From an uncultured Blautia sp. (GTDB lineage: Bacteria; Bacillota; Clostridia; Lachnospirales; Lachnospiraceae), in assembly GCF_947654165.1 (NCBI RefSeq), contig NZ_CANTKB010000002.1:124001-188000 (forward strand): a DNA stretch of 64,000 nt. Reading direction: 5' to 3'. The notes under the pieces were generated by a model. It was not told where the DNA came from. It saw only the letters and a list, made by a program, of their open reading frames with translations, and did not search any database. Every line of letters starts with the position of its first letter. Within the stretch, counting starts at the first letter, position 1. The translations under genes were made by a program, and so were the position numbers. Positions 1 to 8,036 of this stretch are shown here, in pieces.

Positions 1-8
1 AAATAAAA

Positions 9-587
9 ATGGAGGAAGATGATGGAACAGAAATTAAAGAGTTTTCGGTTGACCGAGTAGAATGTCGTAGTTTTGGTGCAAAGTCTGAAATAGATTTCTG
101 CATGGATGGTGTTGGAACAAAAAGCTGGACAGTGTCGGTGACAAAAAAGAGAATCATTGTATGGAACGCGGCATCTAAAGGATTGTTTGGAAAACCAAAA
201 GAAAAGAGTGGAAAAGCTACAGGCGGACATCTTTTGTTTGAATCACTTGGATGGCTTAGTACATTTTGCGGACCACAAGGGAAAAAAATTCTTTTGTGTG
301 TTTGTCTGCGGAAGGATCAGTGTAAAAGTGCGTTGGCGATTAGTGGAGATGAAGCAAGTATGAAGAAATTACTTATAGCACTTCACGGAATGGCAGATAC
401 ATGGATAACAGAACATAATATGAAACTGAGACAGGAAGGAGCAGATGAAAAACAGAACAAGGCATTGGAGGCGTGGGAAAATTTTGTTGACAACGCCTGG
501 AGCAATGCTACAGAAGAAGAGTCAGTAATGCTACCGGTAAAAAGTATGAAATTTGTGGCAAATAGTCAAATGGATGAGAGGAGATAA
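9..587 (+). CDS. Hypothetical protein, first visible gene of the chaperone-FtsK cluster
   Basis: A 192-residue soluble protein that I do not recognise. Its N-terminal half is beta-rich, with short hydrophobic strands (WTVSVTKKRIIVW, KILLCVCLRKDQ). The C-terminal half, from about residue 115, looks helical and acidic. No membrane segment or signal peptide is seen. It ends 5 nt before the next gene and is co-directional with everything up to 7913, so it probably belongs to the same operon. The start is uncertain: ATG at 9 lies at the window edge, so its ribosome binding site would fall outside. The good GGAGG at 11-15 instead serves an ATG at 22 in another frame that stops after 12 codons. The reading frame itself looks coding; the exact start does not. 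Confidence 0.6.
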   Translation: MEEDDGTEIKEFSVDRVECRSFGAKSEIDFCMDGVGTKSWTVSVTKKRIIVWNAASKGLFGKPKEKSGKATGGHLLFESLGWLSTFCGPQGKKILLCVCLRKDQCKSALAISGDEASMKKLLIALHGMADTWITEHNMKLRQEGADEKQNKALEAWENFVDNAWSNATEEESVMLPVKSMKFVANSQMDERR

Positions 588-592
588 AAATA

Positions 593-991
593 ATGGCACG
601 TATTAAAACAGATTCAACGGAGTTAGTTACAGATAAAAGTTTACAGCAGATTGCAAATGGAATTAGAGAGGCTGCATCAGTATTGAATGCACAGGTAGAT
701 GAACTGAATGATGATCCACTTGGAAAGTTTGGAGACAAGTGTGATATTGAGGTTGTATTATCAGGAAACGTTGGATTGTTCTCCGGATTAAAACATTTTA
801 GACCGGGCGGGGCAAATAATATTTGGGGAGTTCAGGTGTTTGTTTCAGATTTAGGAGATAAACGTCATATCGAATTGATTGCTTTAGGAGAAGGTGTGTT
901 TGCCGGCGGGTTATTTAGTAATGGTGCCGGTATCTTGAATTTGGGAGTAAGTAAGGATAAACGTGACAAAATCATTTCTTATCTGATTTAA
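593..991 (+). CDS. Hypothetical protein, 132 aa, glycine-rich C-terminal half
   Basis: Preceded by a GAGGAG box 8 nt before the ATG. Residues 1-45 are predicted helical and amphipathic. From residue 50 the protein is beta-like and unusually rich in glycine and hydrophobic residues (SGNVGLFSGLKHFRPGG, GVFAGGLFSNGAGIL), which could suit oligomerisation or surface contact; that is inference. There is no signal peptide or clear transmembrane helix. I know of no family match. Its position between the first unknown gene and the J-like gene, with gaps of 5 and 25 nt, makes it an operon member. Confidence 0.65.
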   Translation: MARIKTDSTELVTDKSLQQIANGIREAASVLNAQVDELNDDPLGKFGDKCDIEVVLSGNVGLFSGLKHFRPGGANNIWGVQVFVSDLGDKRHIELIALGEGVFAGGLFSNGAGILNLGVSKDKRDKIISYLI

Positions 992-1016
992 AAATTGGAG
1001 AGAAGAGGAAAAAGAA

Positions 1017-2234
1017 ATGCTGGATTTTTATCATGAAATTGCTGGTCTGGAATCCGAAATGACATTAAATGAATTAAAGCAGGAGCTTTTGAAACAGGAA
1101 AAAGTGTGGACGAAGCGTCAGGTAAATACGCCGGAAAAAGCTACAAAAATGCTTTCTATTATATTTGATGCAAAAAAAGCTTTTGAAACAGAATCGTCAC
1201 GAAAGAAATATGATCGTGAACTGGAATTGAGTAAGAAGGAAAAGACAATTGACCCAGATGAGCAGCGAAAAGCAAGACTGAAAGAATGGACAGATAAGGC
1301 GAGAACTTTTTATGAAGATCATCAGTTTGAGCTTGCAGGTAATGCTTATGAAAAAGCAAGGGTATCGGAAAGTCCGGATGGAGAAAATGCAGATTTTTAT
1401 AACCTGGGATATAATATTTTTTGTGAATTAGGGAATTTTTATAAAGCACTGGAGTGTACAGATAAAGAAGTGATTGCGGAGCCGGATAATTGTCGCTCTT
1501 ATTTTGATAGGGAATATGTGCTGAGGCAGATGGCAATTCAGGAAGCACAGAACAGCCGGGTGGTTGGCAGTGCAAATCCGTATTATGACAAAGCACTAAA
1601 TGCGAACCAGAAGTTATGTGATATGGCTCAGAAATATGGCATGACGGAACTTTATGCAAATGCCCTTGGACAAAGGGCAAGCATTCTCTATTCGTGTGGA
1701 GAGTATACGGAAGATAATTGTGAAGAAGTTCAGGAATATGCAAACAAATCTATTAGTTTGGGAGCGACAAATGGCGTTGCAAATGAAGTATTGGAGGCAA
1801 TGAAGCCGGAACTGGAAGAATATAAAGAACGTAACAACTACATAAGGCAGTTAGAAGAGCAGACGGCAAATTATAAAAAGCGTCAACAGGAAGTAAGAGG
1901 ATCTTCTAAAATGGGAGTGCTTGTTTTTGTTGTATCTGTGGTACTGGCATATTTGACCAGCGGTGTTGTATTTCCAATCTCTACGCTGATAGCAGCAGCC
2001 GGAATTGCCTATGGATGTTATAAATCTGCACAGGGAAGAAGTTCACTTGTATTGGTTTGTAGTGTAATTTGGTTATTCGCTTACAGCATAATGCGATCTA
2101 CAAAACTTTATACGGTACTGGGATATGGAGCGGCTAGCGCGGCTGTAGTTCAGAAAAAATTTATATGTAATATTGTGTTCCTGATTGTGATTGCTGTGGC
2201 GGCCAATATTGTTGGAAAAATGAAAAAAAAATAA
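1017..2234 (+). CDS. J-domain-like/TPR membrane protein (HPD motif missing)
   Basis: A 405-residue protein in four parts. Residues 1-75 read like a degenerate J domain (FYHEIAGL near the start, AKKAFETESSRKKYDREL at the end, typical of helix III/IV), but the HPD tripeptide that activates Hsp70 is absent from the helix II-III loop. Residues about 95-255 look like TPR-type helical repeats. About 265-290 is charged and coiled-coil-like. Residues 299-402 hold about four hydrophobic segments, followed by GKMKKK. Thus the helical part probably faces the cytoplasm from a membrane anchor. Together with the Hsp70 (5847) and GrpE-like (7446) genes it would complete a dedicated chaperone triad. The J assignment rests on pattern recognition, not on a search. 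Confidence 0.6.
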   Translation: MLDFYHEIAGLESEMTLNELKQELLKQEKVWTKRQVNTPEKATKMLSIIFDAKKAFETESSRKKYDRELELSKKEKTIDPDEQRKARLKEWTDKARTFYEDHQFELAGNAYEKARVSESPDGENADFYNLGYNIFCELGNFYKALECTDKEVIAEPDNCRSYFDREYVLRQMAIQEAQNSRVVGSANPYYDKALNANQKLCDMAQKYGMTELYANALGQRASILYSCGEYTEDNCEEVQEYANKSISLGATNGVANEVLEAMKPELEEYKERNNYIRQLEEQTANYKKRQQEVRGSSKMGVLVFVVSVVLAYLTSGVVFPISTLIAAAGIAYGCYKSAQGRSSLVLVCSVIWLFAYSIMRSTKLYTVLGYGAASAAVVQKKFICNIVFLIVIAVAANIVGKMKKK

Positions 2235-2240
2235 TCTGTA

Positions 2241-2273
2241 AAGCCGACAGTAATTTTGATGTCGGCTTTTTTT
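2241..2273 (+). terminator. Intrinsic terminator inside the cluster
   Basis: Arms AAGCCGACA (2241-2249) and TGTCGGCTT (2260-2268) form a perfect 9-bp stem with a 10-nt loop, followed by five more T. It lies only 6 nt after the J-like gene and just before the FtsK-like gene, so it would reduce read-through and separate the two halves of the cluster unless anti-terminated. Confidence 0.8.
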
Positions 2274-2287
2274 GAAAGGGAGAAACT

Positions 2288-4723
2288 GTGGAAAATTTGT
2301 TAAAGATATGTGAGAAATTGTATATAGGAAATCCGCCGACAGTAATGGCTGATTTTATAGGGAAAGGAAATATTTGGATCAGCAATACATATGAGGATGG
2401 AGTGACGGATCTGGCAAAGATTGTCCTATATAAGGCAATTATGGAGACAGCGCCAGGACAGTTATCTATTATAGGGTATGATAGTGACTTGTCCGGAATA
2501 TTTGCACCGTTTTCCTCACTTTCTTCTGGCGGACAAAAAATCATGGAATTTATTCAGGATGAAGATGAATTAAAAGAACGATTTTTCTATCTGCGGCAAC
2601 AGATTCAGTCGGTACAAAATGCAGTTCAGGGAAGAGCTGAGTCCCTTACTGAATTCAGAAGAATGGCAAATCGCCCGATAGAAGGCTATACGTTGGTTGT
2701 ATTGGCGATGGACATGGGAACGATTGACTCGAAAATTTTGTCTTCGATGGCTACTCTTATGAGAAGCGGACCGGAATGGGGGTGTTCATTTCTTATAATT
2801 TCGACAACTTATCTCTGTATTCAGGGAGCAGATGGAAAAGAAACAGAATTTCATGTTGAATCCATTGCACCGAATATTTCAATTCTAGAAAACAATCAGG
2901 AACGAGTGAGGCTGTTGAATACGGATCAGTCTGCCATACCAGAAGTTTTAAAAGCAGAAACGATTATTCGAGATTGTGATTTGTTTATGGATAGGGTCAG
3001 AAATGTGGCGCTTCCTACTATAAAGTTTGAAGAATTACATGATTTTCATTCTGTGTGGAACAAAAGTTCAGTAGATGGACTACAGTTTTCGATAGGAAAA
3101 TGGGGCATTAATGATGTACATATTATCATAGGAGATGAGATTAATCAAAGGCATAATGCGATTATAACAGGTGCAGTCGGGCAGGGAAAATCAAATCTGA
3201 TTTCTGTGATTATACATAGTTTATGTCTTCAGTATTCACCACGGGAATTGCGCTTGTATCTTTTGGATTTTAAAGAAGGAGTTACGTTTAAGTCATTCTC
3301 CAATATCGGAAAGGAGGAGTATCTGCCACATGCAGAAGCACTTGGTCTGGAAAGCGATGTGAATTTTGGGTTGGCAGTTCTGCATGCTCTTTATCAGGAA
3401 TATCAACGAAGAATGAAGATTCTAAAAGAAAAAGAGTATAAAAGTATTCGTGAACTCCGAAAGAAGGAACCGCAGACGAAAATGCCAAGAATCGTAGTTA
3501 TTATTGATGAATTTCAGATGATGTTTGGCGATGATATTCAAACAGGAGAAAAGATTGTAGAAATATTAGAAAAATCGGTAAGACTTTTCCGGGCAGCGGG
3601 GATTCATTTTATTTTGGCATCGCAGACACTTGGCGGAAATCTTGTTTTGGCACAGAAAAGGGATGCAATTTTCGGACAGGTTCCAATTAGGATCGCATTA
3701 AAAAACACCTTATCCGAGTCTATGCAGACGTTGGCTGTAAACAATCCCGCAGCAGCATTTCTGCGTCCGAGAGAAGCCATTGTGAACTTGGATTATGGAG
3801 AAGTTTCACAGAATAAAAAATGTGTAGTGGCATTTGCTGATGAATCGGTTTTGACTCCGCTGCGATATCAGTGGTGGGAAAAAGCCAAAGGAGAATATCG
3901 AGCGCCTTACGTATTTGAAGGAGAAAAGAGAATTATGATTTCTGATAGCATTTCGAATGTGATAAAGAAAAAATGTGAGAATTCGACTCCTTCGGCATTT
4001 TTCGGTGAACGAATTTCTATCAGAGGAGAAGCAATCGGAATTCCGATGCTCATGGAACCAGGAAGAAATATTGCAGTAATTGGAGCTCCGGACGGAGAAT
4101 GTAATCAGGCAGTCGGTATGATGGAGAGCATGGCAATTTCATTGGCGGTTCAACATACAAAGGGAGATGCAAGATTTTTGTTCTGCAATTTTACAAATAC
4201 AAAAATTATTTTCTCAAAACAATATCCACATTTTTCAAAATTGATGGAGCAATGTGGATATTATCTGGAAGATATTCCGTGTAGACAGTTTGAAGAGACA
4301 CTACGAAATTTGATGGAGGAAAAAACGGAAAATGAGACTGTTTATATGTTTGGAATAGGAATGGATAAATGGGGTTATGAACCAGATCCATATGGACAGG
4401 GAACAGTTTTAAAAGAGTTTGTAGAGAAGGGACCATCTGAAGGACTTCATTTTTTTGGATGGTGGGTGAAAGCATCTTCTTATACAGCACAGGTTGCTGG
4501 ATTTGGAAACTCGGATGCATTTAATACCAAGATTTTTCTAAGGGTAGATGAGAGAGCGGTACAGTCTTTGACTTCACCTTTTGTACGATGGAAATCTCAG
4601 AATAACCGAGGGCTTTTATCAGATTCTGTTGAACTGGAGGAAGAGCTGGTATTTATTCCTTACGCACCTGTTACATCAGATGATGTGCTGAAAATAAAGG
4701 CGTACTTATATGAAGCAAATTAG
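2288..4723 (+). CDS. FtsK/SpoIIIE-type ATPase, EssC-like
   Basis: An 811-residue P-loop ATPase starting at GTG. Walker A is GAVGQGKS (residues 295-302) and Walker B is VVIIDEF (D407, E408). The stretch FILASQTLGGNLV after it is typical of the FtsK/SpoIIIE/EssC group. A second, C-terminal ATPase-like domain has only a degenerate P-loop (IGAPDGECN, about residue 598), as in the later domains of type VII EssC proteins. Residues 1-290 contain no FHA domain or transmembrane helices that I can see, which sets it apart from EssC and FtsK. The family pumps DNA or protein through ring hexamers; which substrate applies here is not visible. The four small helical proteins just downstream are candidate substrates or partners. 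Confidence 0.8.
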   Translation: MENLLKICEKLYIGNPPTVMADFIGKGNIWISNTYEDGVTDLAKIVLYKAIMETAPGQLSIIGYDSDLSGIFAPFSSLSSGGQKIMEFIQDEDELKERFFYLRQQIQSVQNAVQGRAESLTEFRRMANRPIEGYTLVVLAMDMGTIDSKILSSMATLMRSGPEWGCSFLIISTTYLCIQGADGKETEFHVESIAPNISILENNQERVRLLNTDQSAIPEVLKAETIIRDCDLFMDRVRNVALPTIKFEELHDFHSVWNKSSVDGLQFSIGKWGINDVHIIIGDEINQRHNAIITGAVGQGKSNLISVIIHSLCLQYSPRELRLYLLDFKEGVTFKSFSNIGKEEYLPHAEALGLESDVNFGLAVLHALYQEYQRRMKILKEKEYKSIRELRKKEPQTKMPRIVVIIDEFQMMFGDDIQTGEKIVEILEKSVRLFRAAGIHFILASQTLGGNLVLAQKRDAIFGQVPIRIALKNTLSESMQTLAVNNPAAAFLRPREAIVNLDYGEVSQNKKCVVAFADESVLTPLRYQWWEKAKGEYRAPYVFEGEKRIMISDSISNVIKKKCENSTPSAFFGERISIRGEAIGIPMLMEPGRNIAVIGAPDGECNQAVGMMESMAISLAVQHTKGDARFLFCNFTNTKIIFSKQYPHFSKLMEQCGYYLEDIPCRQFEETLRNLMEEKTENETVYMFGIGMDKWGYEPDPYGQGTVLKEFVEKGPSEGLHFFGWWVKASSYTAQVAGFGNSDAFNTKIFLRVDERAVQSLTSPFVRWKSQNNRGLLSDSVELEEELVFIPYAPVTSDDVLKIKAYLYEAN

Positions 4724-4751
4724 AAAATAAAAAGAATTACGGGAGGTAACT

Positions 4752-5006
4752 ATGTCACAAATTCAGCAGCTTGCTGCAGCAATAAACGTATCTGTTAGAC
4801 AGATAGACGAACAGATAGCGAAGCTTGGAAACTATCAATCTAAATTGGAGGAAATGGCTCAGCGTGTGGATTCTGCATTGGGAAATGAAGATTCTGGAGG
4901 ACGGGAGATGTTGAATCAGATTTCCATGACAAAACAACAATTGGATGAAACGATAAATCAGCTTCGGGTCGCAGGGGAAAAACTCCGTCAGATTCGTTTG
5001 GTTTAA
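4752..5006 (+). CDS. Small helical protein 1 (84 aa), WXG100-sized
   Basis: Follows a GGGAGG box. Nearly the whole chain can form two helices with heptad-like spacing, split near GNEDSGG (residues 45-51), giving a helical hairpin of the size of ESAT-6/WXG100 proteins. The WxG turn is absent, so membership of that superfamily is inference from size, fold pattern and the adjacent EssC-like ATPase. No signal peptide. It is the first of four similar small genes. Confidence 0.65.
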   Translation: MSQIQQLAAAINVSVRQIDEQIAKLGNYQSKLEEMAQRVDSALGNEDSGGREMLNQISMTKQQLDETINQLRVAGEKLRQIRLV

Positions 5007-5039
5007 CTGAAACATGTATAGTAAGGAGAAGATAAAAAA

Positions 5040-5297
5040 ATGTCAGTAGAAGAAATTATAAAGGAAGTAGTAACTATTAAAAATGTATCAAACGAGCTTT
5101 CGGGTATGACGGCTTCAAGTGCACAGACACTGCTTCAGAATAATAACCAGGTCATGGCTTTGGTTAAGGGGAGCAGAACCGGACAAGATGCTGTTTCAGC
5201 AGTTTCTGTAGCAGCGAGATCCCTCCAAAATGCAGCAGCTGTCATTAAGATACTGGGAACAAAGTGTGACAATTGTATTGCTGATTTGTCAAAATAA
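5040..5297 (+). CDS. Small helical protein 2 (85 aa), WXG100-sized
   Basis: Starts after an AAGGAG box. It is rich in Ala, Ser, Val and Asn (SAQTLLQNNNQ, AVSAVSVAARSLQNAAAVI) and predicted all-helical, with a break near KGSRTGQD (residues 43-50). Two Cys lie near the end (KCDNC). The low charge and Ala/Ser-rich helices differ from its coiled-coil neighbours and resemble secreted helical-hairpin proteins more closely. No WxG motif or export motif is seen. Function unknown; possibly substrate or adaptor of the FtsK-like ATPase. Confidence 0.65.
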   Translation: MSVEEIIKEVVTIKNVSNELSGMTASSAQTLLQNNNQVMALVKGSRTGQDAVSAVSVAARSLQNAAAVIKILGTKCDNCIADLSK

Positions 5298-5299
5298 CA

Positions 5300-5581
5300 G
5301 TGAAACAGATGGAAAGAAACAATAAAAATAAAATCAGGTTGAAAAATAGTCTACATTATGAGCTGGAAAGTAATATTTCTAATCTCAGCCGAGAAATAAC
5401 AGAAATTCAGAATACAATTGTACTACTTGATGAGTTGATTGCAGGAGAGAGTTCTTTTGAAAGAGGACATATCACAGATAATTGTATCCACGCATCAGAA
5501 TGTCTGCAAAGAGCAATACGGATGCTGCGGAAAGGTCAGGAATATGTTCGTCAATTGGATACAGGAGATGATGAAAGATGA
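5300..5581 (+). CDS. Small helical protein 3 (93 aa)
   Basis: Starts at GTG (5300) two nt after the previous stop; an ATG at 5309 is an alternative. The strongly charged N-terminus (MERNNKNKIRLKN) is followed by two helices interrupted around ERGHITDN (residues 54-61). The stop overlaps the next start in ATGA, which implies translational coupling with small protein 4. Not recognised as any named family. Confidence 0.6.
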   Translation: MKQMERNNKNKIRLKNSLHYELESNISNLSREITEIQNTIVLLDELIAGESSFERGHITDNCIHASECLQRAIRMLRKGQEYVRQLDTGDDER

Positions 5582-5838
5582 ACAGTATAGAACAGATTGT
5601 TCGCCAACTGACAGGAATAGATTCAAGATCAGACGGACATATTAGCAGGATGGAAAGAGAGAGAAGTTATATTCTGGAAAATATGGATAAGATTCAGAGT
5701 GTATTCGGAAATCAGCCGGCAGGACAGGAACTTGTGAAACAGTTATATGGAGTAATTAATGAGGTGGTCATGGCTGACAGTGCGATGAATGAATTGAAAT
5801 CAGAGATTCGCCGGCTGTGCTGCAGATTTCAAAGATAG
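5578..5838 (+). CDS. Small helical protein 4 (86 aa)
   Basis: Overlaps the previous gene by 4 nt (ATGA). Predicted helical hairpin with a turn near FGNQPAGQ (residues 42-49) and a basic C-terminus with two adjacent Cys (RRLCCRFQR). Like its three neighbours it matches WXG100 proteins in length and helix-turn-helix layout but lacks WxG. The next gene, the Hsp70, begins 8 nt later, so the small proteins and the chaperone are made from one transcript. Confidence 0.6.
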   Translation: MNSIEQIVRQLTGIDSRSDGHISRMERERSYILENMDKIQSVFGNQPAGQELVKQLYGVINEVVMADSAMNELKSEIRRLCCRFQR

Positions 5839-5846
5839 GAGTAATT

Positions 5847-7427
5847 ATGTTGGAGAAAGTATATGGAATTGACTTAGGTACTACGAACTCCGCAATTGCA
5901 ATTTTTGAGCGGGGAGAAGCGAAGATATTGAAGAATATGGATGATGACGAGGTGACACCTTCTGTTGTAGTATTTACAGGTGTGTCATCAGATGGAAAGG
6001 ATGAATTCCTCGTAGGTGAACAGGCAAAGAATATGGCAGCAGCATGCCCGGAGCAGGTGGTTCAGTTTGTGAAGAGGAATATGGGGAACCATGGTGAGAT
6101 ATATAATTTTACAGCACCAAGTGGTAAAGATTATACGCCAGAGATGATTTCTTCGTTGATTTTAAGAAAAATATGTAAAGATGCGGAGCAGTATGATGGA
6201 GAGAATCTGGTGAAAGATGTAGTGATTACGGTTCCGGCGTATTTTGATGATGCGAAACGAATTGCTACAAAGCAAGCAGGTGAAATCGCAGGTCTTCATG
6301 TGTTGAGAGTGATAAATGAACCTACGGCAGCAGCAATAGCATTTGGGCTGGATCATTCCTATCAGGGAAGAATTCTGGTATATGATCTTGGCGGCGGAAC
6401 ATTTGACGTAACAGTGATGGATGTAAAAGACGGATTTTTTGATGTGATTGCGACAGGCGGAGATCCGCAGCTAGGAGGCATTAATTTTGACCAGAAATTA
6501 GTAGAATTGATTCGTGAACAGCTGGAAGAAAAAGGATGCACTGTGGATGACGAAGATGATGCAATTATGGCTGACATACGCGAAAAAGCAGAAAAAACAA
6601 AAATCCAGCTTTCAGGAGTAGAACATTCCAGACCGTTTTTTACTATTCAGGGAAAGACCTATCGTTTGGATATTTCCAGAGAGAGTTTTGAAGCAGCATC
6701 CAAACCGTTGATAGAACGTACCCAATTCATATTAGATGATGTAATGTGCGAAAAAGGAGTTATCTGGGAAGAAATTGACCAAGTACTTATGGTAGGAGGT
6801 TCGACAAAAATGCCCATGGTAAAAAGGTGGTTGGAACAGATATCTGGTAAAGAAGTGGCGTATAAAGTAGATCCGGATACGGCAGTTGCCAAAGGAGCGG
6901 CAATATTTGCAAGCACGCTAAAGGAAGAAAGTGGCTCTAAATCATCGGTGATTCCGATGGGGCTGAAGAGCGGAGAAGATAAGGAAGAAGGAATCGCAAA
7001 ACTGGTAATTTCGGATGTTACATCCCAGTCGTTGGGAGCGGTATCATGGGATACCGTGTTAAAAAAAGAGGTAAATACGGTCATTATTCCGAACAATACA
7101 AAGATTCCGGCAAAATGCTCGCAGGAATTTATGACATTGGAAGATAACCAGACTTCACTTAAATTACAGGTGACAGAAGGGAATGATTCCGAATTGGAAT
7201 ATGTGAAAATTATCGGTGAAAGTCTTTTGCGGATCCCACCATATCCAGCGGGCTCTGGTGTAAAAGTTATTTACGCTTATGACCCGGATCAGACTGTTTT
7301 TATTGAAGTTATTGATATGGTTACCAATAAAAGTCTGGGTACTTTTGAAGTCGAGAGAACATCGAATCTTTCAAATGAAGAAATGGTTCACGCAACGGAC
7401 ATTGTCTGTAAAACAAATGTGGAATAG
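5847..7427 (+). CDS. Hsp70 (DnaK-like) chaperone with shortened C-terminus
   Basis: The ATPase domain is complete: phosphate-1 loop GIDLGTTNS (residues 7-15), INEPTAAA (connect region, about 156-163), phosphate-2 loop DLGGGTFD (180-187) and adenosine motif VLMVGGSTKMP (from about 314). ATG 5847 is chosen because AGGAG lies just upstream at 5837-5841; an in-frame ATG at 5817 lacks a good site and would overlap the previous gene more. At 526 residues it is about 85-110 shorter than housekeeping DnaK. It has a beta-rich segment after the linker but apparently no alpha-helical lid or EEVD-like tail. It is probably a specialised paralogue serving this cluster rather than the general heat-shock chaperone, which is normally encoded with hrcA-grpE-dnaK-dnaJ. 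Confidence 0.9.
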   Translation: MLEKVYGIDLGTTNSAIAIFERGEAKILKNMDDDEVTPSVVVFTGVSSDGKDEFLVGEQAKNMAAACPEQVVQFVKRNMGNHGEIYNFTAPSGKDYTPEMISSLILRKICKDAEQYDGENLVKDVVITVPAYFDDAKRIATKQAGEIAGLHVLRVINEPTAAAIAFGLDHSYQGRILVYDLGGGTFDVTVMDVKDGFFDVIATGGDPQLGGINFDQKLVELIREQLEEKGCTVDDEDDAIMADIREKAEKTKIQLSGVEHSRPFFTIQGKTYRLDISRESFEAASKPLIERTQFILDDVMCEKGVIWEEIDQVLMVGGSTKMPMVKRWLEQISGKEVAYKVDPDTAVAKGAAIFASTLKEESGSKSSVIPMGLKSGEDKEEGIAKLVISDVTSQSLGAVSWDTVLKKEVNTVIIPNNTKIPAKCSQEFMTLEDNQTSLKLQVTEGNDSELEYVKIIGESLLRIPPYPAGSGVKVIYAYDPDQTVFIEVIDMVTNKSLGTFEVERTSNLSNEEMVHATDIVCKTNVE

Positions 7428-7445
7428 AAAATGGAAGGTGGATAT

Positions 7446-7913
7446 ATGTCTGAACAAGAATATGAAAAAATCCTATGTGAAATGAAAGAAGAATTAGTGG
7501 GAATGAAGGATTTGTTTGTACGCAGGCTTTATGAGGATAAGCAAAAAACAGAATTAATCCGGATTTTAACGGAGCAGATTCATTTTACGGTGTTGGAACC
7601 ATTTATTTCAGATCTGATTTTGGTGTTAGATCGTCTGGAAAGTTCAGAAGATGAATTTTCCTGTTCTGTGCATGATGAGATATATGATATTCTCCACCGA
7701 AGAGGAGTAGAAGAAATAGATACGAGAAAAGAATTTGATCCTTCTGTAATTAAAATTGTGCGTGTGGAAGAAAAAAATGGAGTCGATAAAATGGAGATTG
7801 AAAAGGTTATTCGTAAAGGATATCGAACTGTGGGAAAAGTATTACGGTCTGCAGAAGTGGCAGTTTTAGTTCCAGCACGGGAAATAGACAGTTCTAAACA
7901 GGAGAAACTGTAA
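7446..7913 (+). CDS. GrpE-like nucleotide exchange factor
   Basis: 155 residues. The C-terminal part matches the GrpE beta-domain: FDPSVIKIVRVEE, then VIRKGYRTVGKVLRSAEVAV, corresponding to the GYKL-x-RVLRPA-V pattern of the family. The N-terminal half is helical and shorter than the long GrpE dimer stalk. ATG 7446 has AAGGTGG 5 nt upstream; an in-frame ATG at 7431 lies only a few nt after the Hsp70 stop. Placed directly behind the Hsp70, it would release ADP from it. HspBP/GrpE function is inferred from the motif and context. Confidence 0.75.
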   Translation: MSEQEYEKILCEMKEELVGMKDLFVRRLYEDKQKTELIRILTEQIHFTVLEPFISDLILVLDRLESSEDEFSCSVHDEIYDILHRRGVEEIDTRKEFDPSVIKIVRVEEKNGVDKMEIEKVIRKGYRTVGKVLRSAEVAVLVPAREIDSSKQEKL

Positions 7914-7997
7914 TTTGCATAAGTTGTAGCATGATGATGGAATACTAGCATTTCAATCTATTTCCCAAAGGAGAGTCATCATTATAAATAAAAATGC

Positions 7998-8003
7998 TAT
8001 AAT
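7998..8003 (+). promoter_or_regulatory. Extended -10 promoter for the split two-component operon
   Basis: TATAAT preceded by TGC forms an extended -10 (TGnTATAAT at 7995-8003), 34 nt before the start of the 7TM gene. The sequence 17 nt upstream (GTCATC) is a poor -35, which is compatible with an extended -10 promoter. It suggests the regulators are transcribed separately from the chaperone cluster. Confidence 0.45.
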
Positions 8004-8036
8004 GAACGGAGAACTTTTTATATCTGGAGGGAGTTT

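Noticed and set aside
1159..1743. A 194-codon open frame on the minus strand
   Set aside because: Antisense to the J-like gene, His/Leu/Tyr/Ser-rich composition typical of reversed coding sequence, and no ribosome binding site.
2288..5838. Canonical type VII (Ess/Yuk) secretion locus
   Set aside because: No WxG motif in the small proteins, no EssA/EssB/YukD-like or LXG genes, and the ATPase lacks the FHA and membrane parts of EssC.
5817..5846. Upstream ATG as start of the Hsp70 gene
   Set aside because: It would add 10 residues before the conserved start of the ATPase domain, has no Shine-Dalgarno site and overlaps the previous gene; ATG 5847 has AGGAG at the right distance.
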